Shown here one piece after another: positions 57,650 through 64,000 of a DNA stretch of 64,000 nt; position 1 is the stretch's first letter, and each line of letters begins with the position of its first letter. The DNA comes from Streptomyces sp. ASQP_92 (GTDB taxonomy: Bacteria; Actinomycetota; Actinomycetes; Streptomycetales; Streptomycetaceae). The notes under the pieces were generated by a model that worked only from the letters and a program-made list of their open reading frames with translations, was not told where the DNA came from and made no database searches. The DNA lies in the NCBI RefSeq assembly GCF_025399895.1, contig NZ_JAODUA010000017.1:1-64000 (forward strand), in the 5' to 3' direction. The position numbers were made by a program, and so were the translations under genes.

Positions 57650-58585
57650 CTATGCGCTGCGCGACTTGCGGCTCGCGGCCTTCTTCGCGGGCGCTTTCGT
57701 CGTGGCCTTCCTGGCGGCGGTCTTCTTCGCCGTGGCCTTCTTCGCGGTCCGCTTTTTCGGCAGGTCGTGCACCGTGGCATCCTCGGCACTCTCCCCGCGG
57801 CCGGCTTTCGCCGCCTCGACAGAGGCGTTCAGTGCAGCCATGAGGTCGACGACCTTCCCCGCGGGCTCGTGTTGCTCGCCCCCTCCGGCCAGGGCCGGCG
57901 TGCGGTCCTCGGCCTTTGCGTGGACGAGTTCCTCAAGGGCTTCGGTGTAGTGGTCGACCGCGGCATCCTCGGGGATGGCGTCCATGCTCATCGTCTCCAT
58001 GAGCGCCAGCGCTCCCTCGATCTCCTCACTGCTCAGCTCGACACTGGCCGGGGCGAGCTTGCTGGGGTCGCGTACCTCATCGTCCCATTTGAGGCCGTGC
58101 ATCATGATCGCGCCGTCCTTGATGCGGAGCAGGCCCAGGCGCTCACGGTCGCGGAGCGCGTACTTGGCCACAGCCACCTTCCGGTTCCGCTCAAGGGCGC
58201 GCACCAGGAGGGTGTACGCCTTGACTGCCACCTGGTCGGCGAGCACCAGCCAGTAATTTCCGGTCCCGAGGCGCACGGGGTCGATGCTGTCGGCCGGCAC
58301 GAACGACATGATCTCGATCGCGCGCGCGGTGGGCAGGGGCATCGCGTCCAGTTCGGCGTCCGTGACGGGCACGATCGTGTCCTTGTCCACCTCGTAGGCC
58401 TTGCCGATTTCGTCCTGGGACAGTTCTTTGCCGTCGATCGAGCACTGCTTTTGGTAGCGCACGCGGCCGCCGTCTTCCAGGTGGATCTGGCGGAACGATA
58501 GGGAGTGGGTCTCCGTCGCAGGAACGATCTTCACGGGGACGTTGACCAGGCCGAATGAGATTGCGCCGGACCAGATGGGTCGCAT
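57650..58585 (-). CDS. ku: Non-homologous end joining protein Ku
   Basis: A 311-aa Ku homologue that binds broken DNA ends and recruits LigD. The Ku core starts MRPIWSGAISFGLVNVPVKI and includes VRYQKQCSIDGKELSQDEIG, EIMSFVPADSIDPVRLGTGN and KYALRDRERLGLLRIKDG. The C-terminus is a 40-residue Lys/Ala/Thr tail (KKRTAKKATAKK) typical of actinobacterial Ku, which binds DNA. GGGAGG precedes the ATG. No ligD is adjacent. Streptomycetes usually have several ku genes, and this is the copy in a mobile-looking region. Confidence 0.95.
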   Translation of the reverse strand: MRPIWSGAISFGLVNVPVKIVPATETHSLSFRQIHLEDGGRVRYQKQCSIDGKELSQDEIGKAYEVDKDTIVPVTDAELDAMPLPTARAIEIMSFVPADSIDPVRLGTGNYWLVLADQVAVKAYTLLVRALERNRKVAVAKYALRDRERLGLLRIKDGAIMMHGLKWDDEVRDPSKLAPASVELSSEEIEGALALMETMSMDAIPEDAAVDHYTEALEELVHAKAEDRTPALAGGGEQHEPAGKVVDLMAALNASVEAAKAGRGESAEDATVHDLPKKRTAKKATAKKTAARKATTKAPAKKAASRKSRSA

Positions 58586-58684
58586 TGTTGGGACCTCCCC
58601 AGACCCCCCTGGTCGGACGTCCAGCCTACGTTCGGCGTGGCCGCTCGGCATGCGCTGCCCGGCCGCCCGGATGACGCTGGGCCC

Positions 58685-58906
58685 ATGGACCCGACGATCA
58701 TCGTGCACCGGCCCAGACCAGCAGGCGGTCGGCACGTCACCGTCCTCGGCCAGGACGTCGGCGTGGCCTACTCCGACCGCGACCTCATCGAATTCCTCCG
58801 CCAGTCCGGCCTCGACGAAACCGACGCCGAAGCCATGGTCGACGGGGACAGCCCCGAGATCGAATGGGTCGCGGCGCCAGCGCACGAGTACGGCGGGGCA
58901 GCTTGA
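58685..58906 (+). CDS. Small conserved protein (73 aa)
   Basis: A 73-aa acidic product, MDPTIIVHRPRPAGGRHVTV, then GQDVGVAYSDRDLIEFLRQS. It is divergent from Ku by about 100 nt; shared regulation with Ku is possible, not shown. The beta-strand/helix pattern resembles the small phage-like DUF proteins. A strong hairpin follows at 58936-58969. Confidence 0.6.
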   Translation: MDPTIIVHRPRPAGGRHVTVLGQDVGVAYSDRDLIEFLRQSGLDETDAEAMVDGDSPEIEWVAAPAHEYGGAA

Positions 58907-58935
58907 ACCCTCCCGCGGGGAGGTCGGGAGGGGTC

Positions 58936-58969
58936 GGCCCGCGCCCAGTCGCAGCACCAGGCGCGGGCC
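58936..58969 (+). terminator. Terminator after the 73-aa gene
   Basis: A perfect 10-bp stem (58936-58945 with 58960-58969) with a 14-nt loop, 30 nt after the stop. Confidence 0.8.
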
Positions 58970-59117
58970 ACAAGCCGGACGTCCTTTACATCTGCCAGCC
59001 GTCCGGCCTGGCGCTCACTGTGGCACGCGATTCAGCCACGCAACAGAGGTACGGCTGAAACTCATTGGGTCGGAGTGGCCCGTGACAACCGCAGCGTGCT
59101 CGGTCTACCGTTACCGG

Positions 59118-59180
59118 GCGGCCTGCCTCGTTCGCAGCGACCCCCTCGGGGGCGTGGGGAGTAACCCCTCGGCAGGCCGC
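59118..59180. ncRNA. Candidate three-way-junction RNA element
   Basis: A 10-bp outer stem (59118-59127 with 59171-59180) encloses two inner hairpins: 59141-59152 (CCCCC/GGGGG) and 59156-59168 (GGGG-AGTAA-CCCC). It lies between the 73-aa gene and the 59189 gene, with no protein frame. It could be a small structured RNA or a terminator at the operon end. Confidence 0.5.
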
Positions 59181-59188
59181 ACCTGCGT

Positions 59189-59854
59189 CTACAGCCCGAC
59201 TCTGAAAGGTTCGACGCCCTCTGGGAGCGGCCGGGTGCCAACCAACTCGCCGATGCGCGGAAGATCAAGCAGTAGGCAGATCTCCTTGTCGTCATAGGCC
59301 CACCGCGCAACCGCCCCCTCCACCATCAGATGTGCGGCTGTACGGCTGGGCAGCGTGTAACCGACCTCTAGCGGCACAGACCACGGGCGGACCTCGAAGG
59401 GAGCGTGCACGGAACCGTAGAGGCCTTGCTGGTGAAGCACGCGAACGCCGAGTGCCCGCCAGAAGTTCACGGGCTCGCTCCACGAGAGCGTGCCATCGCT
59501 GTCCGCGCCGTTCTGCGTCATGCCCAGTTCGGCTCGGAACGGATCTGTGACAGCTTTCAGCTTCGCCGCATTTCCCTGCCGGTCTGCGTCCGGGCCGGGC
59601 TCGGCTCCTACTGGGATGCGTCGACGGATGATGTGCCCATAGGCCAAGCCCTCAAGGACGCGCATGAGGGCCGCTACCTGGTGGGGCGGCCAGTAAGCCG
59701 GCTCGCGTTGTGTCTGCCCCACCAAGGCGATGAGCTGCCGACTGTACGAACCGTCGTGCAGAGTTGCGGTCATGCGGGCGAGCATTGTGGCGCCGTCCGG
59801 TTCGCCTTGCAGCTCTTCAAGTAGTAGGCGAGCGGCGTCCTCGTGGATGGTCAT
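59189..59854 (-). CDS. Conserved hypothetical protein (221 aa)
   Basis: A 221-aa protein starting MTIHEDAARLLLEELQGEPD. It contains SYSRQLIALVGQTQREPAYW, a middle region of mixed helices and PSRTAAHLMVEGAVARWAYD. I do not recognise a family. Its ATG overlaps the integrase stop by 4 nt (ATGA), so it is translated with the integrase; possibly an integration accessory, inferred only from position. Confidence 0.68.
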   Translation of the reverse strand: MTIHEDAARLLLEELQGEPDGATMLARMTATLHDGSYSRQLIALVGQTQREPAYWPPHQVAALMRVLEGLAYGHIIRRRIPVGAEPGPDADRQGNAAKLKAVTDPFRAELGMTQNGADSDGTLSWSEPVNFWRALGVRVLHQQGLYGSVHAPFEVRPWSVPLEVGYTLPSRTAAHLMVEGAVARWAYDDKEICLLLDLPRIGELVGTRPLPEGVEPFRVGL

Positions 59855-60993
59855 TTCTCTCCCAGCCCGAACCGGGCGGTAATGCCGCTGAACAGAGCTT
59901 CGGCCGCGTCGACATGGGCGGCGTTGCGCTGCCCCTTGTTGCGTCGCTTCCAGTAGCCGACGGTGGTGGCTGGGTTGTCGTGGTCGGCGAAGGCTTGGAC
60001 TTCGGCGAGGTCGACGTGGTCGTCGAGCATGTGCGTGATCCGGCTGGCCCGCAGGACGTGCGGGGTGAGTTTCCGGCAGGCCTTGCAGCGGGCGAAGGCG
60101 TGCGCCGGCTGGTCGGCGGCCGAGCAGACGAGGACGCGCGCCTTGCGGCCCAGGCGCGTGAGGAGCCGGGCGATGTCGTGGCGGTCAAGGCGCTCACCGG
60201 CGGAGTCGAGGAGGAGGGCTTTCTCCGTGCGGCCGGCAGTGTGGGCGTCGAGGAGTTCGGCGACGGTGGTGGGCAGCGGGAGAATACGCTCCTTGCTCTC
60301 TTTTCGGGTGACGTCGAGGTAGGAGCGTCGCCCTCGTTCGATCCGGTCGGTGACGTCAGCGGCGCACATCTCGCTGACCCGTCCGGCAAGGGTGTAGAGG
60401 AGCAGAACGATGAGCGCGTCGAACTCGTTTTCCGCCGCGTTGACTACGGCCTGCACTTCGTCGACTTCAAGGACCGGCGTGCTGCGGGAGGTGTTGCCCT
60501 TGTCGACCTTGGGGCGGTCGTCTTGGGTGACGGGGTTTTTGGGGAGGTCGATCTTCTCTGCGGCGTAGGTGTGCAGCGAGGAGAGCGTGTTGAGGTAGCG
60601 GCTGATTGTGGTGGGCGGTGCCCCGCGGCCTTCCATGCGGAGTCGCCAGGCGCGAATGTGGTCGGCCGTGAAGCAGCCGAGGGCGAACCGGTCGTGGCCC
60701 AACTCCTGGGCGTAGGCGCCCCAGACGCGGCGGATGTCGTCGACGTAGTTGCGCTTCGTTTGGAGGCTGCCCCGCCGGGTGGAGGACAGCCAGTCCATGA
60801 CCATCACGAACGTCTCTGAGGTGACGGCCTCGGCGAGGAGTTCGGCTCGGAGCCGGTAGATGCGCGCCTTCCCCTTGCGGTCGACCTGGACTTGGCCAAG
60901 GTCGTCGACGAGCTTGCGGCGGACTTCCTCGAACAGGTCCGAGCCGGGCAGGGCGATCGACCGGTCGCCGGCCGTGGAAAGGAGCTCGGTCAC
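59851..60993 (-). CDS. Tyrosine recombinase (integrase)
   Basis: A 380-aa site-specific recombinase. Catalytic residues are Arg205 (AGRVSEMC), Lys231/234 (TRKESKER), His312-x-x-Arg315 (TPHVLRAS), His338 (FADHDNPATT) and nucleophile Tyr347 (GYW). The N-terminal 180 residues hold a SAM-like core-binding domain. A CKAC pair precedes the His-Arg motif. I chose GTG 60993, which overlaps the upstream stop by 4 nt (GTGA). It is the middle gene of three coupled genes. No att site or tRNA target was identified. Confidence 0.9.
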   Translation of the reverse strand: MTELLSTAGDRSIALPGSDLFEEVRRKLVDDLGQVQVDRKGKARIYRLRAELLAEAVTSETFVMVMDWLSSTRRGSLQTKRNYVDDIRRVWGAYAQELGHDRFALGCFTADHIRAWRLRMEGRGAPPTTISRYLNTLSSLHTYAAEKIDLPKNPVTQDDRPKVDKGNTSRSTPVLEVDEVQAVVNAAENEFDALIVLLLYTLAGRVSEMCAADVTDRIERGRRSYLDVTRKESKERILPLPTTVAELLDAHTAGRTEKALLLDSAGERLDRHDIARLLTRLGRKARVLVCSAADQPAHAFARCKACRKLTPHVLRASRITHMLDDHVDLAEVQAFADHDNPATTVGYWKRRNKGQRNAAHVDAAEALFSGITARFGLGEK

Positions 60994-61523
60994 TGCCCTA
61001 CCCCGCAGACCCGGAGGGCTTCTTGTCGGGCGCGCACGTAGGCCTCGGCTACGGCTTCCTCTGAACAACCTCGCACCCAGGCTTCGGTGAGTCCGTCAGG
61101 GCCGGGGCGTCGCTCGACTCGCCACTCGGCATCCTTGGTGGTGTACGAGTCAGTCTGGAACTCCCAGACCGGAGCTGCGGACTGGAATTCGTGGCTGATG
61201 CTGCCGTCTGGGCTGTAGGCCATGAGTGCTTGGTGGACGATCCGGCGGTCCGGCATGCGGGACCATACGGCCTTCCGGCCTCCGGGGCCCTGCCTGTCCC
61301 ACTTGTCCGCGGGCCATTCTTCGACGCGAGTCGCCTTGCGGTCGGCGACGTGATCGAGGCCTTCGGCACGGAGACTCGCGACGGCTGCCAGCTCTTCGGG
61401 GTGGTCGGCGTCCCACTGGGCGGCCACCGCTTCGGCGAGCTCCTTCGTCGCGAAGGGCTGCTCGTGAACCATCAGGACGGCTACGTAGACAGGTCCCTCA
61501 TTCATCGTCAGATCGTAGCGCAT
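60990..61523 (-). CDS. Conserved protein (177 aa) coupled to the integrase
   Basis: A protein of 171-177 aa: MRYDLTMNEGPVYVAVLMVH, then EQPFATKELAEAVAAQWDAD and SYTTKDAEWRVERRPGPDG, ending with VAEAYVRARQEALRVCGVGQ. I do not recognise a family. Starts at ATG 61523 or 61505 are possible; the former falls inside an 11-bp inverted repeat. It is the first gene of the integrase operon and is divergent from the 61588 gene across the GTAGCG repeats, a typical control region. Confidence 0.65.
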   Translation of the reverse strand: MRYDLTMNEGPVYVAVLMVHEQPFATKELAEAVAAQWDADHPEELAAVASLRAEGLDHVADRKATRVEEWPADKWDRQGPGGRKAVWSRMPDRRIVHQALMAYSPDGSISHEFQSAAPVWEFQTDSYTTKDAEWRVERRPGPDGLTEAWVRGCSEEAVAEAYVRARQEALRVCGVGQ

Positions 61524-61585
61524 AAGGGAACGTTATGCGCTACACGGCCCCTTGTGTAGCGTTCGCGATGCATGTAGCGTTCGCG
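61515..61585. promoter_or_regulatory. GTAGCG repeat region in divergent promoter
   Basis: An 11-bp inverted repeat (61515-61525 with 61533-61543, loop 7 nt) and two direct copies of TGTAGCGTTCGCG at 61555-61567 and 61573-61585, 18 bp apart. GTAGCG thus occurs four times between the integrase operon and the 61588 gene. Confidence 0.65.
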
Positions 61586-61587
61586 CC

Positions 61588-61965
61588 ATGAAGAACTGGT
61601 TCGCTCAATTTGGCAGCGCCCACACCAACAAGGTCGTCACCGCCTACGACATCCGCCCCGACGTAGCCGAGGCGTTCATCGCCGGAGTGCAAGGAAACAT
61701 CGCCGAGCGGAGCCCGCGCCACGGCGTCGACTTCCCTGAACTGATCGCCACCATTGCTCAGGCGTCCCGCGTCATCCAGGGCCTGGAGGAACTGCGAGAG
61801 CACGCAATGGCGGCAGCCGACAGGACAAGCCCGCACGCCGACCGCAAGGCCATCGCCATCGCCGCCGGGATGCCGCCCTCGCGGCTCTACCGCGTCCTGG
61901 AGAAGCACGGGCAGCCCCGCAACCGCAAGACCGACACTGCGTCGCGCGCGACGCCCACCACCTGA
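61588..61965 (+). CDS. Putative small DNA-binding regulator (125 aa)
   Basis: A 125-aa protein from ATG 61588: MKNWFAQFGSAHTNKVVTAY, then a helical part FPELIATIAQASRVIQGLEE, and a C-terminal segment DRKAIAIAAGMPPSRLYRVL that has HTH-like spacing. The DNA-binding role is inferred from that. It sits directly beside the GTAGCG repeats, which it might bind. The 59-aa gene follows 16 nt later with a strong Shine-Dalgarno. Confidence 0.65.
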   Translation: MKNWFAQFGSAHTNKVVTAYDIRPDVAEAFIAGVQGNIAERSPRHGVDFPELIATIAQASRVIQGLEELREHAMAAADRTSPHADRKAIAIAAGMPPSRLYRVLEKHGQPRNRKTDTASRATPTT

Positions 61966-61980
61966 CCAGCAGGAGGAATC

Positions 61981-62160
61981 ATGATCAGCGCACGCGTCTA
62001 CGGATACCTCGACGACGGCACGCAGAAGATCGGCGGCGCCATCACCGCCACCGGCGGCCGATACGACGACATCAAGGCCGTTCAGTGGGACGACGGGGTC
62101 ACGTCCCACGTCGCCGAACACAACCGCGGCATCGCATGGGACTACGCCGACGAGGACTAA
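61981..62160 (+). CDS. Small conserved protein (59 aa)
   Basis: A 59-aa product, MISARVYGYLDDGTQKIGGA, then ITATGGRYDDIKAVQWDDGV. AGCAGGAGGAAT before the ATG is a very strong Shine-Dalgarno. It is beta-rich in pattern and acidic at the end (DYADED). It is cotranscribed with the 125-aa gene and ends in a terminator. Unknown function. Confidence 0.65.
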   Translation: MISARVYGYLDDGTQKIGGAITATGGRYDDIKAVQWDDGVTSHVAEHNRGIAWDYADED

Positions 62161-62193
62161 CCGCACCGACCAGTAGAGGCAGCACAGCGAAGC

Positions 62194-62221
62194 GGCCCCG
62201 CCCTCCGAAGAGGACGGGGCC
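62194..62221 (+). terminator. Terminator after the 59-aa gene
   Basis: GGCCCCG (62194-62200) pairs with CGGGGCC (62215-62221); inner bases CCTC/GAGG extend the stem. Confidence 0.75.
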
Positions 62222-62235
62222 GTCTGCAAGTTGTG

Positions 62236-62306
62236 CGCGGGCCCCGAGAGACCTTGCCCGCGAACGGGTCGGCGTGCGCGCCCTGCCGTACCTCCAGCGT
62301 GGCAGG
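62236..62306. terminator. Two hairpins past the TROVE gene
   Basis: CGCGGGC/GCCCGCG (62236-62242 with 62256-62262) and CCTGCC/GGCAGG (62282-62287 with 62301-62306) lie past the TROVE stop on the minus strand and may end its transcript. They could also be part of a non-coding RNA. Confidence 0.45.
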
Positions 62307-62322
62307 TATGCAGAGCTTTCAT

Positions 62323-63939
62323 CTACAGCCAGGGCCACTTGGCGTCGCGGCCGGCTTCGAGGAGCGGGATCATCCGGAAGGCCTGGTCGGTGAGGCCGCC
62401 GAACGCGTGGCGCTGACCTCGCCCCGAGGGGGCGTGTCCGGCTTCGTATCCGGCGAGGTTCCATGTGTACATTGGTGTCGTCTGCGGGATGGACTGATCA
62501 ACGTTGACGCCGTCGTATCCGGCCTGTTCATCGGTGACGATGATGACCCGGTCGTGACCGCGGTACTCCTGGCGCAGGGCGGCGGCCGTGTCGGTGCCGC
62601 CACCGAGGAACCATCCCCCGTCACGCCACTTCTTCACGTCACCGAGGACGGAGGCACCTGCCGTGAGCGGGAACGCCTTCGTCTTCGCACCCGGCGCATC
62701 GTTCACGTAGTACCGGGCGGAAGAGAAAGAGACAACGTCGGCACTGGCGCAGCGACGGCCGAGGGCCATACCGAAGAGTGCTGCTGCGTCCCAGCGCATG
62801 AGGGAACCGTCGCGCGAGAACGACGCGTGCATCGAGCTGGACGTGTCGACGAGGACCAGGCTCCGGCCCGGCAGTGCCGGAATGTTGGCGAGCGACGCGG
62901 TGAGCGCCTTCTCCAGTGCGTGCCCCCAGCGCAGCGATGGCGCTGCGTTGTAGGCGGAGTAGAAGCGCATCGGGAGCTGGCGGGACTTGGCGACCTGGCT
63001 GGGATCGGCCAGCCGCTTCGCGACCTGCTCGGCCACCTCGTCGGAAACGCCAGCCTCGTCGAAGTTCCGGAGGTTCCTGAGCAGCGCCATGTAGCCCATG
63101 GACGGGATGACCGCCTCCCAGGCTTCCTTGTCCATCGGCCTCTGGAGCCAGCCGGCGAGCATCTCCCATGTGAACGCCGCCGCTGCGAGACGCTCGGACG
63201 CGTCGGGCTGGCGGAGGAACACGTGCCGCTCATCCGGCCGCAGGTTGCGGATCACGAAGTTCGCGATGAGGGTCTCCAGCGACTTGGGGATGTCTCCGCT
63301 TCCGGCGCTGCGGCGCCGTCCGAGTGCGTAGTCGAACAGGTCGCCCTGCCAGGCCTTGTCGGGTGCGGGGCTGGCGTGGACGAGATTGAGGACGTCGCCG
63401 AACCGGTAGCCCTTCGTCGCGGTGTCGTACTTGAGGAGGGCGCGCTCGGTGTAGAGGCGCTGTACGGCGTCGGCGATGCCCCGCTTGACGGGCTTGGGGA
63501 GAGCGCGGCCGTACTTCGACGTCCAGTAGCCGAGCATCTCGCCCGGTTCGTCGGGGCGCTGAAGGGCGGAGTCGATGACCCGCCGGGAGTAGCCAGGGGC
63601 TTCGTGAAGAAGACGTTCGGCGGTGAACTCGGCCGCGCCGACCAGGGCGGCGGTGCGCATGTTCGCGTCGCCACGGAGCCACTTGAGAAGCCCTGCGGTC
63701 CATTCGGGATCTTCGACGGCGAGCTTGCGAATTAGCTGGGTGTAGCGGTCGTCGCGCTGCCCGGCCTTCTCGTAGAAGGTGTCGGTGCCGACGAAGTTGG
63801 AGACGGCGAGCATGAACAGATCGGACTTGGCGTCTCGCAGGTGGCCGGCCCCGCCCTCGTGCGTGATGGTGCGCTCGGCGGCTGTGGTGATGGGTGATCT
63901 GACGGCAGGGCGGACGCTACGGGTGTTGAAACGTGACAT
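62323..63939 (-). CDS. rsr: TROVE-domain protein (Ro60/Rsr family)
   Basis: A 538-aa ring-shaped RNA-binding protein. The TROVE HEAT-repeat domain spans about residues 20-350 (RTITHEGGAGHLRDAKSDLF at the start, then ELD-type helices), followed by a vWA domain. The MIDAS site is DTSSS (365-369), Thr449 in GGGTDT and Asp470 in IIVTDEQ. Rsr proteins bind Y RNAs and work with exoribonucleases in RNA turnover and stress survival. GAGGGGATTTTTC precedes ATG 63939; part of this Shine-Dalgarno lies in a hairpin. The window ends 61 nt upstream, so a Y RNA gene cannot be seen. Confidence 0.92.
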   Translation of the reverse strand: MSRFNTRSVRPAVRSPITTAAERTITHEGGAGHLRDAKSDLFMLAVSNFVGTDTFYEKAGQRDDRYTQLIRKLAVEDPEWTAGLLKWLRGDANMRTAALVGAAEFTAERLLHEAPGYSRRVIDSALQRPDEPGEMLGYWTSKYGRALPKPVKRGIADAVQRLYTERALLKYDTATKGYRFGDVLNLVHASPAPDKAWQGDLFDYALGRRRSAGSGDIPKSLETLIANFVIRNLRPDERHVFLRQPDASERLAAAAFTWEMLAGWLQRPMDKEAWEAVIPSMGYMALLRNLRNFDEAGVSDEVAEQVAKRLADPSQVAKSRQLPMRFYSAYNAAPSLRWGHALEKALTASLANIPALPGRSLVLVDTSSSMHASFSRDGSLMRWDAAALFGMALGRRCASADVVSFSSARYYVNDAPGAKTKAFPLTAGASVLGDVKKWRDGGWFLGGGTDTAAALRQEYRGHDRVIIVTDEQAGYDGVNVDQSIPQTTPMYTWNLAGYEAGHAPSGRGQRHAFGGLTDQAFRMIPLLEAGRDAKWPWL

Positions 63940-63940
63940 G

Positions 63941-63963
63941 AAAAATCCCCTCACATGGAGGGG
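63941..63963 (-). promoter_or_regulatory. Hairpin plus T-tract before the TROVE gene
   Basis: On the minus strand CCCCTC (63963-63958) pairs with GAGGGG (63952-63947) around CATGT, followed by ATTTTTC up to the TROVE ATG. The right arm is also the Shine-Dalgarno. It is either an intrinsic terminator of an upstream RNA or a translation-control hairpin. Confidence 0.6.
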
Positions 63964-64000
63964 AAGCACAGCGTGGGGCGCCCGAGATCAGAGTCGGCGA

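Noticed and set aside
58864..59058. A 64-aa gene after the 58685 gene
   Set aside because: It spans a perfect terminator hairpin (58936-58969), overlaps the previous gene and has no ribosome site.
1..64000. CRISPR arrays, insertion sequences, rRNA
   Set aside because: No regularly spaced repeats with spacers, no transposase motifs with terminal repeats and no rRNA-like stretch were found by reading.

Overview
The window is very GC-rich, uses GTG and TTG starts freely, couples neighbouring genes through ATGA/GTGA overlaps, and carries family sets typical of Streptomyces: two cytochrome P450s, DesK/LiaS-type kinases paired with NarL-type regulators, a MocR regulator, a GH46 chitosanase, actinobacterial-type Ku and Streptomyces-specific DUF6221/DUF6233-like small proteins. 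It is best read as an arm-proximal part of a Streptomyces chromosome. No rRNA, tRNA, CRISPR array or complete insertion sequence was found.

Layout. (1) 0-7.2 kb: regulator/target pairs: LysR with an alpha/beta hydrolase, AraC with two small membrane proteins behind a 20-bp tandem-repeat array, LysR with a peptidase-E-like protein and an AhpD-like protein. (2) 7.1-15 kb: a sugar or polyol uptake block: two tandem paralogous binding lipoproteins, permease, single-domain ATPase, ROK kinase, GntR regulator and a divergent Gfo/Idh/MocA dehydrogenase, with a shared 15-bp motif at the two promoters. (3) 15-23.5 kb: two P450s flanking a Cys-containing unknown, a two-component system with a palindrome upstream, EamA, AIM24 and SDR genes. 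(4) 23.7-51.3 kb: purine-ring catabolism genes interspersed with others: allantoicase, allantoinase, IclR (AllR), malate synthase, a MobA-like transferase, 8-oxoguanine deaminase, two NCS2 permeases, urate oxidase, 5-hydroxyisourate hydrolase and OHCU decarboxylase. Together they cover urate to allantoin to allantoate to ureidoglycolate, plus glyoxylate to malate. Ureidoglycolate lyase and xanthine dehydrogenase are not seen. Three copies of a TTCAAC-N5-GTTGAA-like palindrome lie before allantoinase, malate synthase and OHCU decarboxylase, each with its 3' half placed as the -35 box, so one regulator probably ties the dispersed genes into a regulon. The same stretch holds an ABC exporter with a LiaS/LiaR-type system, a MocR regulator, a YfcC transporter, an FAD monooxygenase, an FnIII lipoprotein, a pentapeptide protein, a TMEM175 channel and a chitosanase.

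(5) 51.3-64 kb: an accessory island. It opens with about 240 nt packed with eight hairpins, preceded by DnaA-box-like repeats, then XRE regulators and many small genes (several Cys/His-rich), a flavoprotein, Ku, a tyrosine recombinase in a translationally coupled operon, repeat-rich divergent promoters, and a TROVE/Ro60-type RNA-binding protein whose leader carries a hairpin plus T-tract that could end an upstream Y RNA. The window stops 61 nt upstream of that gene.

Strongest leads: the three-site AllR regulon; the hairpin-dense locus and a three-way-junction element in the island; the TROVE locus; and several well-formed but unassigned operators (AraC array, GntR-type motif, MocR double palindrome, two-component palindrome, and two island promoters).
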